Of a DNA stretch of 64,000 bases, positions 53,020-63,346 are shown piece by piece (positions within the stretch are counted from its first letter, which is position 1; each line of letters begins with the position of its first letter). Source of the stretch: Strobilurus pachycystidiatus (taxonomy: Eukaryota; Basidiomycota; Agaricomycetes; Agaricales; Physalacriaceae); NCBI GenBank assembly GCA_019915135.1, contig JAHLMK010000015.1, forward strand, positions 372,001-436,000, in the 5' to 3' direction. The notes below the pieces were generated by a model. The model was not told the origin of the DNA and did not search any database. It saw only the letters and a list, made by a program, of their open reading frames with translations. A program made the translations under genes and the position numbers.

Positions 53020-53570
53020 GTGGGTGAGTCCTACCACGGAGAGCTCAGAGTGCCCAACGGGGTTGTATGGGGAAAACTGGTTAAGGACGAAGTCTGAGTA
53101 GCTAGTACAACGCTGTCTCTGTATTTATACTAATCCCATGCTTGCTCGTCGTTCCTCTTCTCGAAGCTTCTACCACATACTCCCGATGCGTCGGGAGTGG
53201 TCCGACGCTGCGGATGACGGAGATCCCGACATCCCGATGACCGCCCGACAGATCGATGACCGCCCATTGGTCGGGAAGGCGGGTTTGGTCGGGTACCGAC
53301 TCCCGCCTGACTCACGCGGCCTAAGTATATTCCCGGGGTGTCTTACACCATGTGCGCTCGCTCCAAAGTGTATCCGGGAGGGCGGGAAGCCCGACAAGGG
53401 CGGGACTTCAGGATCCCGGTTCTGTCGCCATAAGGGATCGAACTCTCAACCCCTTGATATATCTCTCGGCATCTTCCGGTGTGGCGCTGGTTTATGTAGC
53501 CGTAGCATCAGGACGCCAAAGTGTGACCAAAGTGGAGGGCCTTGAGTTGCGGTGAGGCCACATCATGACA
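52722..53570 (-). repeat. LTR (5' by transcription) of second LTR element
   Basis: 849 bp, apparently identical to 49,126-49,974, with the minus-strand TATA box near 53,111-53,126 and the start codon of the gag-like ORF at 53,019. Confidence 0.93.
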
Positions 53571-54165
53571 GCAACGGCTGGAACTGCGCGTTCGACATCT
53601 TCTTGGCGGTGTTCACCAAAGGTTGGAAGATGTGCGCGATGTGGTGCGAAGGCGTTTGAGGATGAATACCAAGGAGATGGAGCGTCAATCCGAGATAGTT
53701 CTTGACGTTGTGGAAGAACAAGACAAGGTCGGATGGGACCTTCGAGTCGGAAGGAACGGACTTGATGTCGGTGTTGGCCATCTAGGAGGAATTAAGGAAA
53801 CAACGACATGAGCGAAGAATAAAAAGGGACACACCAAGACCGCCTCCATGATTTTATCGACCTGCTCGGTGATCTGCTTGGAAAGTTCCATGTTGAGGCA
53901 GGCCTTTTTGATGTCGAGACGGTTGAGGCGAGGGAGAGCCATCGACATGCGAAGCCCGAGGACCGTAAAGGTGTCCGGGGTGGTCGCAGGAGGATCGTAT
54001 TCCACGGAGTAGGCGAGGACGGCCACGGAAGCGTCCTTGTGAGTGGCGATCTCCTTCGCGGAAGGAAGGTAAAGAACCGAAGGCAAAAGACGAGCGCAAG
54101 AAGTCCAGGATTTGGGAGCCATGTCGAAGGAAAGTAAGGATGAAAACGCCCAGGAGATAAAACAG

Positions 54166-54176
54166 GCGTTTTTATA
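54166..54176 (-). promoter_or_regulatory. TATA box of E3
   Basis: TATAAAAACGC on the minus strand, 44 bp upstream of the E3 ATG, identical to the E2 box. Confidence 0.65.
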
Positions 54177-54301
54177 GGCGAGCAAGGTGAAAATTGCCAA
54201 GGACCTTGATAAAGATAGAGCGGCAGAAGGTCTGGAGCTTTGCACCAAGGCAGAAGGAATAAGCGTTTTCGCGATACTACTAGGATGTCGGGGACAACCT
54301 T

Positions 54302-54319
54302 TCAAAAGTCAAGAGGAGA
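54302..54319 (+). other. polypurine tract of Gypsy copy 1
   Basis: TCAAAAGTCAAGAGGAGA immediately precedes the LTR start TGATACG at 54,320, the expected place for the plus-strand primer. This supports 54,320-56,024 being the 3' LTR of copy 1 and places E1, E2 and E3 inside the element. Confidence 0.75.
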
Positions 54320-56024
54320 TGATACGCATTGTAGAATCCTAGTGCCAGAACCAAGGAATTTTGCGATTCCTGTAGGAGTCTATGCCAGGACTTCCCGTCA
54401 CAGCACAACGACCAGAGAGACACACGGAGAAACTACCTTAACGCAGGCCAGTCTCCAGGACTAAGGAAAACACCCTACGCGCCTTTAGGACGCGGTATGA
54501 TCGACCGATCGTACTCCTTAACTCCGAATATCCTTATCCAAGCGTTGTACTCTTAAAACCAGGAGTTCATTCAACCGTGTCGGTCACGCAACGACAAGTG
54601 CCTACCAGAAATAGCACTACGGGAAGTACCCAGGCAGGAGATACTCTACCAAGAAGGCTCAAGGAGTTTACTCGTGCTAAGTCAGAACTCGCGCGACCGA
54701 GAATAGATCACGGAGAAGATCTCTCTTCCGGGCCATGGCGCCTTCGGAATAGTGATCTCCGCTCCGACGCCCCGCACCAAAGAAGAAAACGGACTTCGAT
54801 CCGCCGCCGCCGATCACTAAAGATAGACCTGGCTAAAAGGCCCGATCATGGACCTTGTACCTCCCTGGAACTCGCGTATTGATGTGGCGTCACTGAGTTG
54901 TCGAAAACGAATCACCTTCCAAGCGCTAAGGACAAACCCAACCAACGCCTAAAGACACGAAAGAGCTCATTAAGGAGTTTTGCCAAGACAAGCGGGACCT
55001 CGGGAGACAGAAATAGACTTAAGGAAGAGCCAGATCGGTGGTGTGGCGCACTTGGCGCTGACCAAGTGTTCAGTCTTCTCCCGGGTCGGCTGTTTCGAAC
55101 AGGGATGGCCAATCAGGACGCTAGTACAGAATGACTCGACCCCCGAGAGGCCCGACATGTAGTAAACCCGCTTACAGTACAGAATAGTAGGAATAGTATA
55201 AAAGGCCAGAAAGCGCCAGTAGATAGGCAGCTTAGTGCCCCCACAGTATCCGCTAGTAATACGCAGTCGCTGTAGTGAATCTAACTCGAGTTTCGGCTCA
55301 ACTTACTCTGAATTTGAGAGAACCCAAAAGACCTTGAAAGCCCCAAAAAAGACCTTAGAACCATTTAGGCGATATCAGGTGTTAGCAAACTCCTTGAAGA
55401 ATTCATCGGTTCCTATCCTCCAAGTCACTAAGACAATACTAAACGACACCACTTGGCGTTAGACCCTTGTGTTCGTTAGAAGGCCGGGTTGCAAGTAGTT
55501 CTGCCTTGCAATCACGCTCTGTTGTGAAGTATTCGCCTTTGAGGAGTTTAGTTGAGTTTGAACGAGTGTTGTTATCGTCTGAAACACCTTACGGAATCTT
55601 TGGTCCCAGTCCAAGACACTAGAAGTTTGGTTTAAGGACAAGGAAATCACCTTACTTGGTAGCAGTCCAGTAGCATAAACACCTACGGTAGCGGCCTGCC
55701 ATAAGACAATCGCCTTGTACAAAAGAACGATCAATAAGAAGGAGCTACATTGCCTCGCGCTGTTTAAGGTCTCCGTACGTTGTGACTTCGGCCTACGACT
55801 TTCAGATTATCTTGTTCGACTTTGTGAATCAATCTCCCTACACCCCCTAAAACTACTCGAACACAAGTTCGGAATACATCTCTATTGTTCCAATACCAAA
55901 AGTACTTGTTCCTTTGAACGACTACACCAGCCTCGCTCCCACAAGGAGTATTAGTGAGATATAAGGATAGATAGGATAGATTTCATAGTCCCTTTTTAGA
56001 GGTCTATTTCGAACGTGCATATCA
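54320..56024 (+). repeat. uninterrupted Gypsy LTR shared by copies 1 and 2
   Basis: 1,705 bp, TGATA...TATCA, TATA box at 55,197-55,203, single TTA at 55,459-55,461 (empty site of the CACTA element). About six differences from the split LTR were seen by eye, mostly at CpG. It is followed by a PBS at 56,030 and a second interior. Confidence 0.92.
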
Positions 56025-56481
56025 TATTTTGGAGCCCACCGCGAGGGGGTGATATATTTTGATTTCAACGAAACCTACCAAGGCATCTGCGAAGTCTTAA
56101 ATTCCAAACAACGACCTGGCTGCTAGGAACTCTGAACGTTATACCAACAGTCAGAACCAAGCAAACCCGCCACCACCAAAAGCAAAACCAGTCATTGCAG
56201 GATCATCAAGTCCTACAAACTCTGGGATAGCAAGTCGGCTTCGAACAAAACGACCTACAGCCGGATCTCTCTTCAACGGAACTCCCCAAGAAGTTGCTGC
56301 AGCTCAAAGGCGTTTAGCGAACCCGTCAACACCAAAGTCCAAAAAGTCGAAACGTGGAACAAAAGTACCACCGACGCCCCAAGCATCTACTAGGAGAAGA
56401 GCTACTTCAGATCCTGAAACACCTTCGCGAGCTACTACCAGCCAAAGGCGATCTTCAGCCTCCAAAATCTCGCCTAGTTCT

Positions 56482-57954
56482 ATGAACTCCACACCTTTTG
56501 GAAGTCCTCTAACTAGCTTAGAAGACGACGACAGTTTACCACCGATTCCTACGTTTATTAACTTTGGAAACTCCAACCCACGAACCAACACTATGCCCGC
56601 AATGGCTGCTGTTAGAAAGTTAATCCCTTCTGACAAACTCAGCGATGAGGCAAAAGCAGAAATCAAGGACAAAAAGGTTCCCATACCTTTCTCCAACAAC
56701 GCCCCCAAATGCAAAGGCAAAACTGGAGAAGATATTAGGGAATTCTTCGCGACTTGTGACTGGATCTTCGATGTCTCGAACGTCAAGGAACAAGGAACCA
56801 AAATGGAGATGGCTGCCTTCTACGCAGGCCATGAACAGAGGAAACGCTGGCACCGACATGCAGACTATGCAAAAGGTGTTTGGGCAGACTTCAAGGAATC
56901 AATCTTAGCCTCCTACTCGAAGGGTAAGAACGATCCTGAGTATGTCCCTAGCAACCTCAAGGACGCTTTGGAACCTTACATCTCCCGGCCTGTTAATAAC
57001 AAACAGTATTGGGAAGCGTTCTCGCGCGAAGTCCTCCATATTCTGGAAGCTTTGATTCAGAGTGGAGAGGTAACCAACAAAGGTGCTATTGAGTATATAA
57101 AGTCCTCCCTTACGGAAGGAATCTGGCACAATGTCCTAGGAGATCTAAGGCAGGAAGTGTTGAAGACAGCAGTCGCTGGGACTACTCCAACGTATGATTT
57201 TACCTTGGATCAAGTAGCCAAGGCGGTCTCCAATTACTTCCTCACGGACAAATGGGTATCTGGTCCCCCAACCACGAACGCATTTTCCAGGGACTTAGTT
57301 CCTATGCCCACTTCGCGTGTCAAAACCGAAGAGCTGGACGAATACCTGAACCGTATAGCCTCGCTCCAGGACGTTATCCAGAAAGGAGAAAAAGATAGAG
57401 AGGAATCTAGAAAGAATGATCAGAAACTCTTGACAGCAGTCTTGGAGAGCCTGCAAAGAATCAACATTCAAGGTCTGCGTTCGCAAGGCTATGTACAAGA
57501 AACACCTAGTGTGTATCTACAAACTCCAACAAATGGCGTCTCGTTTCCGACCAATCTGCCTAACGGTGTCTATAAGGCCCCGCAAGGTGCAATTCCTCCA
57601 GGCAACAAGTTTGTAGTAAATGATGGAAGATGTTACTTCTGCCGGGACATGGGACATATAATCGCTAATTGTCCGGTAAAAGAAATGTGTGAAACCCAAG
57701 GTCACATATTTAAACCAGGGGGGACAAACATCTACCACTTACAAAATGGACAGCCCATTCAAAGGACCAATGCGAAGCAACCGCTAAGTCCTTGGGAACA
57801 GGTACAAAAATACCAACAAGAAAATGCAACCAAGGTATCAGCGTTCCAATCCCAAGAGGATGAATTTGCACCGGATCCCTCGGTATATATGCAAATGACT
57901 CCCCAGGAAAGCGAGTTCAGTAGTGAACCATTTTCGGGTTTCGGCAAGGCTTGA
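56482..57954 (+). CDS. gag: Gypsy gag, copy 2
   Basis: Same protein as copy 1 with a few substitutions (for example Glu/Lys, Leu/Ser and Asp/Asn in the N-terminal half). The frame is open upstream from about 56,100 with Ser/Pro/Lys-rich coding (NSERYTNSQNQANPPPPKAK) but no ATG, preceded by a CTGCTAG that could be a splice acceptor. CCHC knuckle intact. TGA overlaps the next ATG. Confidence 0.87.
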   Translation: MNSTPFGSPLTSLEDDDSLPPIPTFINFGNSNPRTNTMPAMAAVRKLIPSDKLSDEAKAEIKDKKVPIPFSNNAPKCKGKTGEDIREFFATCDWIFDVSNVKEQGTKMEMAAFYAGHEQRKRWHRHADYAKGVWADFKESILASYSKGKNDPEYVPSNLKDALEPYISRPVNNKQYWEAFSREVLHILEALIQSGEVTNKGAIEYIKSSLTEGIWHNVLGDLRQEVLKTAVAGTTPTYDFTLDQVAKAVSNYFLTDKWVSGPPTTNAFSRDLVPMPTSRVKTEELDEYLNRIASLQDVIQKGEKDREESRKNDQKLLTAVLESLQRINIQGLRSQGYVQETPSVYLQTPTNGVSFPTNLPNGVYKAPQGAIPPGNKFVVNDGRCYFCRDMGHIIANCPVKEMCETQGHIFKPGGTNIYHLQNGQPIQRTNAKQPLSPWEQVQKYQQENATKVSAFQSQEDEFAPDPSVYMQMTPQESEFSSEPFSGFGKA

Positions 57955-59129
57955 TGAAGGAAGGAGTGCCTAGTGCACAGACTCCTCCGGAGAGCCAATT
58001 GACTGTTCAAACTCGACAAAGTAATAAAGATAATCATTCCAAACCGGTTTCAACACCGGAAAAGACGAAAATACCTTGGCCTCGGGACCGGGTCTCCGTG
58101 GTAATACCTCCTAAAGCCCCGGTATCGCCAAAGGTAACCTTCACCAAACCCGAAGTCACCCAAGAAATACCTCCTGTGGATCAGGAAATTCTTGAGGAGA
58201 TTCTGGCTATGGAAGAACCCGCGCCTGCAGCGCAGCCTAAGGTAGATTCAACTCTACCTTCGAGTACACCAACGAACCAGAAGACCTTACACCCTCAGCA
58301 GAAGGTCAAAAGTTTCCAACGCCGCAGCTTAGCGGAAGAATTGCTACACAAGAATCCGAGCTGGAGAGAAGCATGGAAGTTCTTACTTCCGGAAGCTCTC
58401 TTAGCAACGAATCCCCCGTGGCAGCAAAGCATATCGGACTTCATTAGAAAACGAAATGCGCCGGTTTTGGTACTCCAACAGGAGGAATTACCCGAGACGG
58501 TACAAGACGACTACCAACCGGAGTTATACTCAGTTAACTTACAAGCACGGGACAACTTGCCGATTGGAGGAATTGTAGTTCACGATGCGGTGGAACAGTT
58601 CATAAACCTCACTGGAGGGCAATATACTGGACCATTCCACATGACTACGGGAAACATTGCACCAGAGAACGCTGATCTAAGGACTTTCTGGCCTATGATA
58701 AACCGCAACGGAAAGAAGGAAAGTCTCATAGACGGGGGTTCTCAAATCGCCTCAATCTCGCTGAAAGCTGCGTTAGAACTAGGGGTTTCTTATGATCCCA
58801 ACTTCAAAATAACCATGGAAAGCGCAGATAAAGGACGGACTAGTACACTTGGGTTAGCCCGCAATGTACCCTTCGACTTCGAAGGGATTGTGTACTACCT
58901 CCAGTTACATGTTCTGGAGGACCCTGCCTATGAAGTCCTATTAGGTAGACCATTCGAGATTGTATCCAACCTGGTAATTACGAACTTGTCCAATGGAAAT
59001 GCCTTGGGAACTCTGACCGATAATACCAACAGCAAGAAGTTAACCATACCGTCGTACCGACGAGGACAAATACCTAGACATATGTTACCACCGGGGCAAC
59101 AGGGTTTTCACCTGGACTCAAGGAAGTAG
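57954..59129 (+). CDS. Gypsy aspartic protease ORF, copy 2
   Basis: Matches the copy 1 protease ORF, with the DGG active-site block intact and one Ser/Leu difference near residue 172. Starts at ATG 57,954 overlapping the gag stop. Confidence 0.8.
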   Translation: MKEGVPSAQTPPESQLTVQTRQSNKDNHSKPVSTPEKTKIPWPRDRVSVVIPPKAPVSPKVTFTKPEVTQEIPPVDQEILEEILAMEEPAPAAQPKVDSTLPSSTPTNQKTLHPQQKVKSFQRRSLAEELLHKNPSWREAWKFLLPEALLATNPPWQQSISDFIRKRNAPVLVLQQEELPETVQDDYQPELYSVNLQARDNLPIGGIVVHDAVEQFINLTGGQYTGPFHMTTGNIAPENADLRTFWPMINRNGKKESLIDGGSQIASISLKAALELGVSYDPNFKITMESADKGRTSTLGLARNVPFDFEGIVYYLQLHVLEDPAYEVLLGRPFEIVSNLVITNLSNGNALGTLTDNTNSKKLTIPSYRRGQIPRHMLPPGQQGFHLDSRK

Positions 59130-59318
59130 GAAACGCCTACGGAGAGGCGGTGTTGATCCTGGAAAGATCACCTAATGGTAATGTAGAAGTCAAGCAAACA
59201 TGGGTACCAGGAGAAAGAAGCACACTTCCGAGAAGGGGCCTTAACCTCCCTCTACCTGAAGAAATCTCCTGCGTACATAGACAAGGCGGCAAAAAGCCTT
59301 AGGAAACAACATGCCTTT

Positions 59319-62300
59319 ATGAAAGCCTCTACGGTGCCGGGAACTGTCCCAGCTAGCCTGGTAACGCCTCGGGGTTTATTGAAAGAAATCAACACGACCA
59401 AGGTACAAGGATTTCGAAAGGTGTTTAACCTAAAGGGAATTGCCGAAGATCAAGAACGAACTAAGTCACACGCCACAGTGACCATGAATCTCTTCTATGG
59501 GGTACCACAGGAGTTGCACAAATCATTCTCAGGACTTTCAGTGACGCTACCTAAAGATTATGTGACGGAAGCACAGGACAAGTTCCTGGAGCTGGAAAGT
59601 CAACGTCCAGTACGAGGCGTGTTCGCCGGGAAAAAGTATAAACCGATGGCGCTGAAAACCAAAGCCCATCTGGGGACTCTACCCGAAGAATTCAGGATCA
59701 AACGACATATCAAAGGCGATCCTCTAGCAGGAATGCCGGAACTCAGTCCAGATCCCCCGCCCTTTGTGCCAACGGGAAGGTATACTGCGGAAAGACGTGA
59801 ACAACTACAAGCGGACCACCCTGGAGATTTTCTGACTTCGGTGGAAAGACGAATCGTAGACCAACTTATGTGTGGACAGAATGCGGGATTCGCCTGGGAA
59901 GAAATGGAAAAATGACATTTTGGCCCAGAGTACTTTCCACCTGTCGATATACCCGTTATTCCACATACTCCGTGGGTGTTAAGGAACATACCTATACCCC
60001 CGGGAATCTACGATGAAGTCTGTAAGATAATCAAGCACAAACTAGACTCAGGCGTATATGAACCTTCGAACTCTTCATATCGCTCAAGGTGGTTCTGTGT
60101 AGTGAAAAAGGATGGAAAGAAACTCCGCTTGGTGCATAGCTTGGAACCCCTTAACGCGGTAACTATCGCACATTCGGGGTTACCTCCTGCTACAGAGGAG
60201 TTGGCTGAAGTGTTCGCAGGCAGAGCCTGTGGAGGTACACTGGACTTGTATGTCGGATATGATGAACGGCTACTGGCCACTGCCTCTCGCGATATGACTA
60301 CCTTCTCAACACCTTATGGTGCTTTACGATTAAAGACTTTACCTATGGGATGGACCAATTCGGTTCCGATCTTTCACGACGATGTTACAACCATTCTAAT
60401 AGATGAGATACCGGCGTTCACAAAACCTTACATTGATGATGTACCTGTCCGTGGCCCAGCCACTAGATATGTACAGCCGGATGGAAGTTATGAAACGCTT
60501 CCGGGGCATCCAGAAGTTAGGCGCTTTGTCTGGGAACACCTTCTAAATATGAATCGTATTATACAACGAATGAAATATGCCGGAGGTACCTTTTCTGGAC
60601 ATAAAGCCATCATATGTGCGGAAGAAATAGTCGTCGTAGGACATGTCTGCACTTATGAAGGAAGGAAACCGGCAGAAGAAAGAGTTAAGGTGATTTCTGA
60701 TTGGCCACCTTGTAAAGCACTGACCGAAGTTAGAGCTTTCCTAGGGACCGCGGGAATCTTCAGGGCCTTCGTGAAAGACTACTCGAAGAAAGCCCTACCT
60801 CTTACCCGGTTGACTAAGGACATAACGAAGTTTCAATGGACGGATATTGAACAAGCTAGTATGGACCTCCTCAAGGAAGCAGTTAGGACTTGTCCGATGC
60901 TAAAACCCTTGAATTACGAATGGTCAACTCCGATCACCTTGTCGGTAGATACTTCTTACCAGGCGGTAGGATATTACCTATCCCAAGTAGATCCGGATGA
61001 CCCAAAGAAAAGATACTATGCCAAGTTCATGTCCTCAACGCTCAACGACCGAGAAGCCAGGTACTCCCAAGCGAAGAGGGAATTGTTTGGTCTGTTCCGG
61101 GCATTGTCCGCGTGTAAGTACTATCTCCTAGGTTGTAGAAAACTAGAGATTGAAACAGATGCTAAGTACATCAAAGGGATGCTGTCGAATATTGACTCCC
61201 TAGCCAATGCCAACCTACAAAGATGGGCAGAGGAGATTTTGATGTACCATTTCAAGCTTATACACGTACCAGGAAAAGTCCATGGTCCAGACGGTCTTAG
61301 CCGCCGTCCTGCTTCGGAGAACGACGAAGTAATACCCAGACCCGCTCAAGGGGATGAGGACGATCGAATCAATAGCTTTGAATATCAAGAACCTGAGGAC
61401 CTTCCGACCGAAGACAAACCTCTGGAGTTTGAGACATTCAGATATGATATCGATACTAGGGGAGGCTACAGCCAGGAAATAGCTAGAAGTCCCTTGCCAA
61501 AGCATATGAAAGTATCTAAGGCAATTAGGACCTCCGCGCTAACTGGTATCAAGGACATTGAGGAGTGGATGGAGATCGAGGAGTTCCCTAGCTTAGTAAA
61601 GAGCAAGCGAGAACGCCTTTGGGAAAGTAGGTTGCCGGATCTCCAGCCACACTTGGTCGGGAGTAAAGCCCAGAAGGATGAAGACTTCGAAAGATGGAGT
61701 CAGGACTTTTCAATCAGACACGAGAAACTATATAGGTCTCACTTAGATGGGAATCTCCGCCGTGTACTCCTCCCGAAGGAACGGATTCCGATTTGTAAAG
61801 CTATGCATGACAGAGCTGGTCATAAAGGTCAGTACTCGGTGCTTCAGCTACTTACCAAACGGTTCTGGTGGCCAGGGATGGAGGTAGACATACGGTGGTA
61901 TGTGCGATCTTGCCTTATATGCCAAAAGAGACAGAAACGAAACATAAAGATAGCGCCAACCATCACCTCTACACCTGGAATATTCGAAAGGGCCTACATA
62001 GACACCTTCCGAATGCCCAAGGCCGGAGAGCATTCAGCCAAGAAGAAACAACCATCCAAGTGGGCTGGGTTCAACGCTGTTACTGTGGCAAGGTGTGGTC
62101 TGACAGGTTGGCCAGAAGCTAAAGCTCTCCGAGATGAAACAGCGGAAACACTAGGAGAATGGATCTTTGAGGACATTCTCTGCCGCTGGGGCTGCATCAA
62201 GGAGATTGTAACAGACAATGGTCCGGCTATCAAGAAAGCCCTTAGACACATAGAGGAGAAATATGGTATCACGGGTATCCTAATTACCGCCTATAACAAA

Positions 62301-62987
62301 CAGGCAAATGGTAAAGTCGAAAGAGGACATTGGGATATTCGCCAGTCACTCTTTAAGGTGTGTAAAGGAAATCCGGAACATTGGCCGGAGTATCTACACG
62401 AAGTCCTATGGGCAGAACGAATCACTATCAAAAGGAGTATAGGAACTTCTCCCTTCCATGCTGTAACGGGCTGTGAACCTATAATGCCTATGGACCTAGT
62501 GGAGATTACTTGGCTGGTGGATATGCCAGATCACCTTGTATCGCACTCGGATTTGGTTGCACTCCGAGCAAGGCAGTTAATAAAACACAAAGGTGATACG
62601 GCAAGGTTAAAGTCTAAAGTCCTTCTGAACAAACAGAAGGCAGCGGAGAAGTTCATGGAAGAATTCAACAACAGCATTCCGCGTTATGTATTCAAAACAG
62701 GTGAATTAGTGTTAGTACGGAACACCCGGATTGAAGCTGAAATGAACGCCAAGTTTAAAGAACGCTTTATGGGACCTTTTGCGGTGATTTCCAGGACATC
62801 CGCAGGGAATTATGTGGTATGCGAACTGGATGGCACCATCTGGAGGGATAAGATTGCTCAATTTCGAGTAATACCCTTCGTGGCCAGAAGGGATCCTATT
62901 GCTTTAGGAGAGACATTCTTCTCTAGGCTTAGGCGTATCAGTCGCGGAGTCGGAAAAGCACTGGATAGAATTGCAAAAACTACTTAA
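59319..62987 (+). pseudogene. pol: Gypsy pol, copy 2, with premature stop but intact integrase triad
   Basis: Identical in layout to copy 1. A TGA at 59,913-59,915 replaces the GGA of copy 1 and truncates the protein after 198 residues, before reverse transcriptase. The downstream frame is open to 62,987 and includes YIDD, the RNase H Asp, the HHCC finger and a complete D,D,E triad (Glu codon at 62,319-62,321). The copy could only make polymerase by readthrough or reinitiation. Confidence 0.9.
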
Positions 62988-63346
62988 AAAGGATCAAAAA
63001 CGATAACAATGAAAAAGTAGTTGTGCGAAAAAGATTTGGATGCAATTGACAGTTAAGGATGCAAGACTGGCAGCAGAGGGACTCGAACCGGCGCTCGGGT
63101 TTGAAACCAAGTCCAAGACGAGACGCTCAACCGTTGAGCCAGTAGTGTCCGAAATAATCCAAGTGCTCTGGCAGGATGACGGGGACGTCATCAGAAAAAG
63201 TAAAAAGGGAATAGAGGGACAATGGTCCCATTTATTCTAAAGACTATAATTTTGAAATAAAAATGAAATTTTGGGCTCTAAATACGGTACAAGAGAGCTT
63301 CGTAACAAGGGAATGGAAAGAAAAAGGGTCGTAGCCCCTTGAGAAG

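Larger units (their letters stand above)
49126..53570 (-). mobile_element. non-autonomous LTR retrotransposon (minus orientation) with antisense cargo gene
   Basis: Two 849-bp LTRs (49,126-49,974 and 52,722-53,570) look identical; the element is flanked by GCAAC (49,121-49,125 and 53,571-53,575). On the minus strand the LTR reads TGTCATGATG...GTAACA and has a TATAAATA box near 53,120. A purine-rich AAAAAGGGGATAT directly precedes the LTR at 49,974, the expected polypurine tract for minus-strand transcription. The 2,747-bp interior holds a long minus ORF that starts inside the LTR and a spliced plus-strand gene; no reverse transcriptase or integrase is seen. It sits inside E3. Confidence 0.9.
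48162..54122 (-). pseudogene. Gypsy accessory gene E3, antisense, interrupted by an LTR element
   Basis: ATG 54,122 starts MAPKSWTSCARLLPSVLYLP. The exon ends MEAVL at a GTGTGT donor near 53,835; exon 2 begins MANTDIKSVPSDSKVPSDLV and runs to QFQPL at 53,571, where the second LTR element starts. On its other side (49,125) the same frame resumes PADHPMHPTNVFVKPD, so the target site joins precisely in frame. Further exons encode an acidic region (KSKKSPEVITDAMEKQAEED), ADFFQQTSLSNNLFKEAE, a domain with MDVNARVYQRAMQTLGSLNG, and a final exon (PQYINGLQAALAQVHKRMTR) ending at TAG 48,162-48,164. About 400 residues without the insertion. A TATAAAAACGC box lies 44-54 bp upstream. Function unknown. 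Confidence 0.72.
10010..56024 (+). mobile_element. Ty3/Gypsy LTR retrotransposon, copy 1, carrying three later nested insertions
   Basis: Bounded by a 1,705-bp LTR at each side: 5' LTR 10,010-11,151 plus 35,639-36,201 (split by the CACTA element) and LTR 54,320-56,024. LTR ends are TGATA...TATCA. A TGG-starting PBS lies at 36,207 and a polypurine tract abuts the right LTR. Removing the CACTA element, the 473-bp MITE and the 4,445-bp second LTR element with their duplications leaves an interior of about 13.2 kb and a total of roughly 16.6 kb, far above usual Gypsy size. Gene order: gag, protease ORF, pol (RT-RNase H-integrase), then E1 (plus), E2 (minus), E3 (minus). The right LTR is followed directly by another identical interior, so copy 1 and copy 2 share it. 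The left flank is AACCCGT; a target duplication cannot be tested inside the window. Confidence 0.85.
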
